A stretch of DNA of 21,670 nucleotides, from NCBI GenBank assembly GCA_025454095.1, contig JALOPC010000019.1, positions 1 through 21,670 of the forward strand, given 5' to 3'. The first letter of the stretch is position 1. Each line of letters opens with the position of its first letter. This DNA is from Syntrophales bacterium (lineage in GTDB: Bacteria > Desulfobacterota > Syntrophia > Syntrophales > UBA2192). Under the pieces are notes generated by a model. The model was not told where the DNA came from. It made no database searches and saw only the letters and a list, made by a program, of their open reading frames with translations. Below, one piece after another: positions 1-5,176 of this stretch. A program made the translations under genes and the position numbers.

Positions 1-1037
1 TACCCCTCCGGCGGATGCTCCGCCCCGGCTGAGGGGGACACTGCGGGCGACGTGACAGCGGGCGCACCGGCAGGGCCGTTGGGGGGGGCGGCTCTCCCCG
101 CGCGGTCCATCTCTTTCAGGCGGACACCGCTGATGAACCGGGAACTGAAATAGGCCGAATCGATCCTGTCGACCTTCCCCGCCCGGTTTCTCGAGGACAG
201 GTGGAAGAACTCGTTTCCGCCGAGGAAGATCCCCACGTGGATGCGGTACTTCCTCGTCTGGAAGAAGACAAGGTCGCCCGTGTCCAGGCTGTCCCGCCCC
301 ACGCGGGTGCCGCACTGCAGCTGCTCCCGGGCCGTCCGGGGCAGATCGACGCTGAAGATGCCGTAGACCTTCCGGGTAAAGGCCGAACAGTCGATCCCGC
401 GCATCGAGTTGCCGCCGAGCTTGTAGGGAACGCCCTCGTAGGATTTCACCATCTTCACGAAAAGCTCCCGTTCCGTCGGGTCTTGCCACCGGGACAGCGC
501 CCCCGGGGCTTTCGCTTTGGGCCTCTCCCGGTCCTCGCCCAGCGGGATCAGTTCCTCCATTTCGATGGAGCCCGCCTCCTCGAGATCCTCCTCGTCCTCC
601 GCCGCCCCGGCGGCAGGCTTTGCCAGGACAAGACGCTGCCCGGCCTTCAGTTTCGATGTTTTCAGCCCGTTCCGTGTCCTGAGCTCGGAAACGGATACCC
701 CCGTCATTTCCGCCACCCCTTCCAGTGTCTCGCCTTTCTTGACGATGTGCACCGATGCATCCCTGCCGTTTTTTTTCTTCACCGTCGGTTCGGCGGGCTT
801 CTTTACCGCCTTCCCGGTGGGGATGACGAGAACCTGGTTCAACTTCAAGGCATCACCGGTCAGGCCGTTGGCAACGCGAATGGCATCGGCGCTGACGTGG
901 TGCTTTTTTGCGATCTTGTACAGGCTGTCTCCGGCCTTCACCCTGTACCGTTCTGCCGCGTGCACGGCACCCGCAACCAGAAGGGGCATGCAGAACACGA
1001 ACAGGCTCGCCCAGAGGCAAAACCGTAGCTTCCTCAT
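1..1037 (-). CDS. Secreted LysM-LysM-NlpC/P60 peptidoglycan endopeptidase (C-terminus beyond the window)
   Basis: Translating the minus strand from the ATG at 1037, behind AGGAGG, gives 345 residues before the window ends with no stop. Residues 1-27 are a signal peptide with a probable cut after AVHA. Two LysM repeats follow (about 29-73 and 96-138), each with the YRVKAGDSL / HIVKKGETL opening. An acidic linker (about 145-170) leads to an NlpC/P60 domain at about 190-308. The candidate catalytic residues are Cys217 (GIDCSAF), His267 (RIHVGIF) and His279. Known members cut stem-peptide bonds in peptidoglycan, and LysM binds its glycan. I infer a periplasmic or envelope cell-wall hydrolase. The tail after 310 is rich in Ala, Pro and Gly and looks unstructured. 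Because the reading frame has no stop inside the window, a search for closed ORFs misses it. Family assignment is secure; the exact bond cut is not known. Confidence 0.93.
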   Translation of the reverse strand, partial: MRKLRFCLWASLFVFCMPLLVAGAVHAAERYRVKAGDSLYKIAKKHHVSADAIRVANGLTGDALKLNQVLVIPTGKAVKKPAEPTVKKKNGRDASVHIVKKGETLEGVAEMTGVSVSELRTRNGLKTSKLKAGQRLVLAKPAAGAAEDEEDLEEAGSIEMEELIPLGEDRERPKAKAPGALSRWQDPTERELFVKMVKSYEGVPYKLGGNSMRGIDCSAFTRKVYGIFSVDLPRTAREQLQCGTRVGRDSLDTGDLVFFQTRKYRIHVGIFLGGNEFFHLSSRNRAGKVDRIDSAYFSSRFISGVRLKEMDRAGRAAPPNGPAGAPAVTSPAVSPSAGAEHPPEG

Positions 1038-1166
1038 TCGAGTCCCTCTCCTCCTTTTGCTCAAGGGAGCGGTCAATGGGGCAATCGTCTCTACTCTGCG
1101 TCACGAATACCGATGCGTTCCGACAGGGTCCCTCCCCGGGGCATCGGGTCCTGCAAATGATCCAAA

Positions 1167-1195
1167 ACGCTACATGAGCAACCGGAGGCTGTCAA
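1167..1195 (-). promoter_or_regulatory. Candidate sigma-70 promoter for the LysM/NlpC gene
   Basis: On the minus strand a perfect TTGACA (1195-1190) is followed after 17 nt by TAGCGT (1172-1167), a poor -10. It lies about 130 nt before the ATG at 1037. The -35 is convincing, the -10 is not. Confidence 0.35.
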
Positions 1196-1246
1196 TCCTT
1201 TCCTGCACGGCACCGGCTGGCCGCAGGCGCACAATCCTGCCCGCGC

Positions 1247-1264
1247 GGGACGGGTTCCCGTCCC
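1247..1264 (-). other. GC-rich hairpin after the 25-residue ORF
   Basis: GGGACGG and CCGTCCC enclose a GAAC tetraloop on the minus strand, about 36 nt past the stop of the microprotein gene. There is no U-tract, so it is not a classical terminator, but it could protect the 3' end of a short transcript. Confidence 0.35.
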
Positions 1265-1300
1265 TCCCTGCGGACAAGGCATCCCTGCATGCGATGCCGG

Positions 1301-1378
1301 TTACTTCTTTCCCTTGATGATGAAGAATATGGCGGCCACGATAATCACACCGATGAGAATGTACATCATGAGCGTCAT
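1301..1378 (-). CDS. 25-residue single-helix membrane microprotein
   Basis: An ATG at 1378 is preceded by AAGGAGG with a 9-nt spacer and runs to TAA at 1301. The peptide begins MTLMMYILIGV. It is one unbroken hydrophobic stretch (residues 3-21) ending in the basic tail KGKK, the usual sign of a single inner-membrane helix with a cytoplasmic C-terminus. I do not recognise a family. Its reality rests on the strong ribosome binding site, the clear physical design and the lack of any larger gene on either strand here. It stands alone, between the acyl-CoA dehydrogenase and the LysM/NlpC gene. Small proteins of this type often act as regulators or subunits of membrane complexes, but nothing here points to a partner. 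A second in-frame ATG at 1366 or 1363 could be used, but the ribosome site favours 1378. Confidence 0.68.
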   Translation of the reverse strand: MTLMMYILIGVIIVAAIFFIIKGKK

Positions 1379-1491
1379 AAGGGTGTTCCTCCTTGCAGGT
1401 GCGTTCGATGGCAATCAGGATAGCACAGGAACGGGCATCCCGAAAGGCCCGATTAGGCAGGCGGAAATCGGGGCGCAGCGGGAAGTTCGTC

Positions 1492-1521
1492 TTGCCATAC
1501 GCGGCGTTTTCCTCTAATAAT
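1492..1521 (+). promoter_or_regulatory. Probable sigma-70 promoter of the acyl-CoA dehydrogenase
   Basis: TTGCCA (1492-1497) and AATAAT (1516-1521) are each one base from consensus and 18 nt apart. They lie 88 nt before the ATG at 1610 in a locally AT-rich patch. Confidence 0.55.
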
Positions 1522-1609
1522 TGAACGAGAAGACACATCAGCATGCGCGGCTCATTTCACCTTTCACGATGGCGCCCAAACACGAGACGACACAGGAAGG
1601 AGGCAGTCG

Positions 1610-2941
1610 ATGTTGAATTTCTCTCTCTCCCCGGAACAGATCGCACTGAGAGACAAGGCCCGCCGGTTCGCCCTCGAAGAGGTTCTCCCCATCGCATGGC
1701 ACTACGACGAGAAGGACGAACTGCCCCTGTACATCCTCAGGAGAGCCTGGGATGAGGGGATCATGAACCTCACCATCCCCCCGAAATACGGCGGGCAGGG
1801 CCGGGGACTGCTGGAAAGCGCCCTGGTGGTCGAGGAGATCTCGGCGGCCTGCGCGGGGCTGGCCACGTCGATCTTCGATAACTCGCTGGGCACGGAACCG
1901 CTGCTGCTGACGAGAAACGGAAAGATCCGGGATAAATACCTCCCCATCCTGGCAAAGGAATTCAAACTCATCTGCTTTGCCACGTCGGAGCCTCTGGCCG
2001 GCTCGGATGTGGCGGGAATGCGCTGCAAAGCGGAAAAAGCGGGCGAGGATTACATCCTGAACGGCACCAAGTACTGGGTGACCAACTCCGGGGTGGCCGA
2101 TTACTTCTCCATCTTCGCCACCGTCGATGCATCGCAGGGTCATAAGGGAATCGCGGCATTTCTCGTCGAAAAGGGGCAGGACGGCCTCAGGGTCGGCCAA
2201 ACGATCCCGAAACTGGGCCAGCGAAGCTCCAACACGGCGGGCATCCACTTCACGAACGTCCGGGTGCCTGCGGAAAACGTGCTGGCACAGCCCGGGGAAG
2301 GGTTCGTGATGGCCATGACTACCTTCGCCCGGACACGGCCGATCATCGGCTCCTTCGGCGTCGGCGCCGCGCGGTCGGCCATGGAACTGGCCATCGACTA
2401 CGCGAAGAAGCGCCGCGCCTTCGGCGCCCGGCTGTCGGACTTCCAGGCCATCGACTTCAAGATCGCCGAGATGTACCAGAAGGTGGAGACGGCCCGCCTG
2501 CTCACCTGGAAGGCCGCGTGGGAAAACGACTCGGGGATGGACCCCACCATCTCGGCTTCGATCGCCAAGTTCTACGCCACCGAGGCCGCATTCGAGGTGG
2601 TGAGCGACGCCCTGCAGATCTTCGGGGGATACGGGTACACGCGCCTCTTCCCGCTGGAGAAGCTGCTGCGCGACATGCGCCTGCCGATGATCTACGAGGG
2701 AACGAGCGAGATCCAGCGGGTGGTCGTTTCCCGCTACATGCTCGAAGGATACAAGCCCGTGATGCCGCCCGTCGAAGATTTCCCGCTGCTTGCAAAGCGG
2801 GATGTACACCTCGAGAAAGACACCGTCGCCTGGCGTTGCCGGATCTGCGGGCACACGCACTACGGTCCGGAACCTCCCGAGGAATGCCCGCACTGCTTCT
2901 TCCCGAAGGCGGCATTCAAGAAGATCTGGCCCCGCGGCTAA
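1610..2941 (+). CDS. Acyl-CoA dehydrogenase with C-terminal rubredoxin-like domain
   Basis: This 443-residue protein starts at an ATG behind AGGAAGGAGG. Residues 1-385 form a full FAD-dependent acyl-CoA dehydrogenase: the helical N-domain, the FATSEPLAGSD strand region, the QIFGGYGYTR helix and the MIYEGTSEIQR motif. Glu363 in that motif matches the catalytic base of short- and medium-chain enzymes. After a linker, residues 408-436 form a small metal site with Cys410, Cys413, Cys426 and Cys429, spaced as in the rubredoxin-like tail of rubrerythrins (WRCRICGH ... CPHC). Normal family members end near residue 385 and pass electrons to ETF. I infer that the tail holds one iron (or zinc) and may relay electrons to or from the flavin. 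The gene is monocistronic and has its own promoter. The acyl substrate cannot be read from the sequence. Confidence 0.93.
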   Translation: MLNFSLSPEQIALRDKARRFALEEVLPIAWHYDEKDELPLYILRRAWDEGIMNLTIPPKYGGQGRGLLESALVVEEISAACAGLATSIFDNSLGTEPLLLTRNGKIRDKYLPILAKEFKLICFATSEPLAGSDVAGMRCKAEKAGEDYILNGTKYWVTNSGVADYFSIFATVDASQGHKGIAAFLVEKGQDGLRVGQTIPKLGQRSSNTAGIHFTNVRVPAENVLAQPGEGFVMAMTTFARTRPIIGSFGVGAARSAMELAIDYAKKRRAFGARLSDFQAIDFKIAEMYQKVETARLLTWKAAWENDSGMDPTISASIAKFYATEAAFEVVSDALQIFGGYGYTRLFPLEKLLRDMRLPMIYEGTSEIQRVVVSRYMLEGYKPVMPPVEDFPLLAKRDVHLEKDTVAWRCRICGHTHYGPEPPEECPHCFFPKAAFKKIWPRG

Positions 2942-2964
2942 GAAAGCCGCAAGCAACAAGGCTC

Positions 2965-3012
2965 AAATCCCCCTTGCATCCCCCTTTTTCAAAGGGGGAA
3001 GGAGGGGGATTT
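2965..3012. repeat. Nested palindromic repeat, possibly a terminator
   Basis: An outer pair AAATCCCCC/GGGGGATTT (2965-2973, 3004-3012) encloses an inner pair CCCCCTTT/AAAGGGGG (2980-2987, 2991-2998). It sits 24 nt after the acyl-CoA dehydrogenase stop and runs into a T-rich stretch on the plus strand. Palindromes with this CCCCCTTTTTCAAAGGGGG core occur widely as dispersed intergenic repeats in many bacteria (from memory, not searched). It could serve as a terminator here. Confidence 0.6.
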
Positions 3013-3024
3013 TCTTTTTCTGTT

Positions 3025-3064
3025 CACTCGAACACTCAGGCACTCAGGCACTTCTTCACTGTTC
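3025..3064. repeat. 8-nt-period tract overlapping a stop codon
   Basis: Five successive 8-nt units start with CACT (cactcgaa, cactcagg, cactcagg, cacttctt, cactgttc). The last two units cover the TGA and final codons of the minus-strand gene at 3056-3349. It belongs to the group of short-period tracts at gene ends described in the findings. Confidence 0.75.
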
Positions 3065-3349
3065 CTTGATGTCCCTGCTGCGCACGTAGCGGACGATGGG
3101 CGGGTCTCCCGTGAAATCGCTGCTGACCCTGACCGCGTCGACGACGCGAATTTTCCCCTTCGCCACTTCGTAGAGCACGACACTGTAATTGTCAGGCCCC
3201 CTGTCGCGCACCACGACAAAGGAGGTCTTGTCCAGAACGGCCACGGTCCCGCCGGCCGGGTCCGGCAACTTCCGATCCTGTGCCCACGCCGTTCCGCATA
3301 GTCCGGACAGCAGGAGAACCGCCGATGTACAGATGACAAATCTCTTCAT
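3056..3349 (-). CDS. Small exported protein of unknown function
   Basis: The 97-residue protein has a clear signal peptide (KR, then a hydrophobic core, then the AWAQ cut site near residue 23). The mature part of about 74 residues is rich in short beta-type segments (GGTVAVLDKTSFVVVRD, YSVVLYEV). It contains no cysteine after the signal and no motif I recognise. The ATG follows GGAGGGAGGG, and a TATAAA lies upstream near 3381-3386 without a good -35. It is convergent with the acyl-CoA dehydrogenase. The last codons lie inside an 8-nt-period tract, so the extreme C-terminus (RDIKEQ) may be derived from that tract. I infer a periplasmic location; the function is unknown. Confidence 0.82.
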   Translation of the reverse strand: MKRFVICTSAVLLLSGLCGTAWAQDRKLPDPAGGTVAVLDKTSFVVVRDRGPDNYSVVLYEVAKGKIRVVDAVRVSSDFTGDPPIVRYVRSRDIKEQ

Positions 3350-3519
3350 CCCTCCCTCCTTTCCCCGTTCTTGTAAACCGTTTATATCATAGCCCCGTCT
3401 CGAAACGAATCCTAATCCCTGTCCCGCTTAACGTCTATGGCATTGCCTTGCCCTGTTCGCTTTCTTCCTTTCTTCCCGATACCCGAACCCTGGTTTTTCG
3501 ATATTTCGTTCAGCCGGGG

Positions 3520-3536
3520 TTGAACGTTCCGTTCAA
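3520..3536. promoter_or_regulatory. Inverted repeat, possible activator site
   Basis: TTGAACG and CGTTCAA are separated by TTC, a perfect 7-bp dyad about 110 nt upstream of a sigma-54-like site. This is the normal distance for an enhancer-binding protein. The region 3350-3645 holds no gene I can support. Confidence 0.4.
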
Positions 3537-3645
3537 AACAGGGCCCTTTTCAGGGGTTTGGCGGGCATGGGGCACCCGGTCCGGTGTCGTCGTTTCCTCT
3601 TTGAATCCGGCATCTTGCAGATTATCTCTTTCCTTTCCCCCGTCC

Positions 3646-3661
3646 TGGCACGCTCCTTTCT
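3646..3661 (+). promoter_or_regulatory. Sigma-54-like -24/-12 element
   Basis: TGGCACG followed by N4 and TTTCT matches the -24 consensus fully and the -12 consensus except for one base (TC where GC is expected). It lies about 45 nt before the start at 3705. The missing G at -13 weakens the call. A TATAGT directly after it has no matching -35. Confidence 0.45.
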
Positions 3662-3704
3662 ATAGTGTAAGGCAACAAACAAACACACCGAGGAGGACCT
3701 CAAA

Positions 3705-3853
3705 ATGAAAAAGACGCTTTCCACCCTGATTGCCTCAAGCAGAAGTACGAGAAGCTCTACCTCAGCGAGGCGGTGGGCAGCTTCGCGATGTACGCGGTGA
3801 TGGTGGCGCTGTGCACGAGCCCGGTGGCCGAGGCGATCAAGAACCTGATGTAA
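3705..3853 (+). pseudogene. Broken small gene: signal-like start joined out of frame to a membrane-like tail
   Basis: An ATG with AGGAGG at 3691-3696 opens MKKTLSTLIA, a typical start of an exported small protein, but that frame then becomes Ser/Arg-rich and stops at 31 codons. Two frames over, a GC-rich segment with normal codon use runs without interruption from about 3735 to the TAA at 3851-3853. It encodes LKQKYEKLYLSEAVGSFAMY and then a hydrophobic stretch ending AEAIKNLM, but has no start of its own before an internal ATG. The simplest reading is a deletion that joined the 5' end of one gene (or of this gene) to a different frame. I cannot name either half. It lies behind the sigma-54-like site and 64 nt before the AtpZ-like gene, so the two may share a transcript. 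Sequence error is an alternative. Confidence 0.6.
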
Positions 3854-3858
3854 AAGAA

Positions 3859-3886
3859 GGGTGTCGGGTCTAGGACACAGGGGCAA
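3859..3886. repeat. 7-nt-period tract after a stop codon
   Basis: Degenerate 7-nt units (gggtgtc, gggtcta, ggacaca, ggggcaa) begin 5 nt after the TAA at 3853. The same GGGTCTA unit and the same distance from a stop recur at 16177-16203. Confidence 0.6.
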
Positions 3887-3917
3887 GACACGAAAGGAAC
3901 CGCAGGAGGCAAGAGTC

Positions 3918-4166
3918 ATGGCAGCGCACGTGAAAGCAAGACCGCGGCAGATCGATTTCTCGCATGTTCTCGTGATCGGCGCCTGGGGCTTTGCGATGGT
4001 GATCGCCTCGATGCTCTTCCTGTACGTGGGCTACCTGATCGACGAGATGCTCAACACGCCGCCGACGTTCATGCTGGGGCTGTTCTTCCTGGGTCTGCTG
4101 CTCTGCATTGGCAGGCTCTACAAGGACGCCTGGGACCGGGTCCCGAAGAGCAAGGTTCGCGGATAA
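3918..4166 (+). CDS. AtpZ/AtpI-type two-helix membrane protein (orphan)
   Basis: The ATG at 3918 is chosen because GGAGG lies 8 nt before it; an upstream in-frame ATG at 3861 lacks such a site and would add a tract-derived leader. The 82-residue protein has a basic N-terminus, a first helix at about 17-40 (containing GAWGFAMVIA), the GYLIDEMLNT turn, a second helix at about 50-66 and a basic tail. The G-x2-G-x2-M / GYLID / P-pattern matches the AtpZ/AtpI family (PF09527), which normally precedes F-type ATP synthase genes and helps ring assembly or cation uptake. No ATP synthase genes are present here. Its neighbour is the broken gene at 3705. Family call is good; the role outside an atp operon is open. 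Confidence 0.8.
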   Translation: MAAHVKARPRQIDFSHVLVIGAWGFAMVIASMLFLYVGYLIDEMLNTPPTFMLGLFFLGLLLCIGRLYKDAWDRVPKSKVRG

Positions 4167-4174
4167 AAGGCCCC

Positions 4175-4228
4175 CGACCGGACAGACCGGGTAGACCGGA
4201 CAGACTGAACAGATCGAATAGACCGTAG
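4175..4228. repeat. 9-nt-period tract after the AtpZ-like gene
   Basis: Six successive 9-nt units (cgaccggac, agaccgggt, agaccggac, agactgaac, agatcgaat, agaccgtag) start 8 nt after the stop at 4166. The period is exact while the units are degenerate. Confidence 0.8.
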
Positions 4229-4243
4229 AAGGTCCTCCAAGCA

Positions 4244-4282
4244 AAAGCCCCCATCCCGCAGAAGCGGCGGGATGGGGGCTTT
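4244..4282. terminator. Strong bidirectional terminator
   Basis: AAAGCCCCCATCCCGC pairs perfectly with its complement at 4267-4282 across a 7-nt loop (16 bp). T-rich sequence follows on the plus strand and the A-run gives a U-run on the minus strand. It lies between the convergent AtpZ-like and J-domain genes and can end both. Confidence 0.92.
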
Positions 4283-4306
4283 CTTTATTTCCGGATGGGG
4301 AGGGGC

Positions 4307-4942
4307 TCAGCGATTGAACGCCGTGCCCTCCGGGGACACGAGAAGATCCTCCTTTTCGTGCCGGGGCGCTTTCCCGTCCGCACCCTGGGGGGACGGGCCC
4401 CCGGCCGTCAGCAGGCGGTCGTCGCGCAGCCTGAGCCGGTTTTCCTCGATCTGGTCGACACCCGCGGCGCTGATCGCCAGCATCCCCGTGTCGAGGCGTT
4501 CCACCCAGCCCTTGGACTTCAGATACCAGAGGTGGAACTCCACCAGTTCGTAGGGCTTTCCGATCAGGCGGGCCATTTCGTAATCGCCCAGCCCCGGCGT
4601 CTTCGGATTGCGCCGCCGCTGGACGTACAGCAGCGACAGAAGGCCCTCGCGCGTTTCCCGGTCGTCGCCGAAGGCGCTCCCGTCGCCTGCCTCCGAGGCA
4701 ATCTTCCACTTGCGGTTCCAGTAGTCCTGGTACTTGACGTCGTAGCCGGCGCGGGCCTTGGCGTCGGAGAGGGTCCCGTGAGCCTCGACAATCTGGCGGA
4801 ACCGCTCGGGGTCCGCCGACTCCCTGTTGTCGGGGTGAAGTTTCTTGGCCAGGTGCCGGAAGACGCGCTCGACGGTGTCCGTGTCGGCGTTCGGGCTCAG
4901 CTGCAGCAGTTCGTAGTAATCGATGAAACCGTTTTCGCTCAC
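4307..4942 (-). CDS. J-domain protein with winged-helix-like middle and charged tail
   Basis: I choose the GTG at 4942 (AAGGGG about 6 nt upstream) because the longer in-frame start at 5035 adds only a low-complexity Arg/Gly leader. The 211-residue protein opens with a J-domain (residues 5-72): DYYELLQLSPNAD, the HPD triad at 36-38, then a helix ending GYD. Residues 100-170 (EGLLSLLYVQRR, YEMARLIGKPYELVEFHLWYL, GWVERLDTGMLAIS) look like a winged helix-turn-helix with a beta-hairpin wing. The tail from 171 is Arg/Pro/Gly-rich. J-domains stimulate DnaK. This is not a canonical DnaJ: it lacks the Gly/Phe and zinc-finger parts. It is the last gene of the minus-strand cluster behind the glycogen-synthase fusion, 234 nt downstream, and ends at a strong terminator. 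Confidence 0.82.
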   Translation of the reverse strand: MSENGFIDYYELLQLSPNADTDTVERVFRHLAKKLHPDNRESADPERFRQIVEAHGTLSDAKARAGYDVKYQDYWNRKWKIASEAGDGSAFGDDRETREGLLSLLYVQRRRNPKTPGLGDYEMARLIGKPYELVEFHLWYLKSKGWVERLDTGMLAISAAGVDQIEENRLRLRDDRLLTAGGPSPQGADGKAPRHEKEDLLVSPEGTAFNR

Positions 4943-5176
4943 GAAAATCCCCTTTCCGGGGCGCCTGTGCATATTCCCCGGGCGAGGCGGAAACGCCGCC
5001 CGACCCCTTCGGCGCGCAGGGCAACCCGTCGTCATGTGCTGACGGGATGAGAGAGCAGCAAACCATGTGCCAAGAACGAAAATGCCGGCACATGAACACC
5101 CTGGCGATTCCCCGCGCGGCAGCGTTCGTCGGGAGATCCTTCGCCGGCGCCTGTTCCCCGGGGTCGGCCGTGTCGG

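Noticed and set aside
1538..2959. A 473-codon minus-strand frame opposite the acyl-CoA dehydrogenase
   Set aside because: The plus strand has the enzyme with all motifs; the antisense frame has shadow composition.
3861..3917. A longer start for the AtpZ-like gene
   Set aside because: The extra 19 residues come from the 7-nt tract and lack a ribosome site, while the ATG at 3918 has one at ideal distance.
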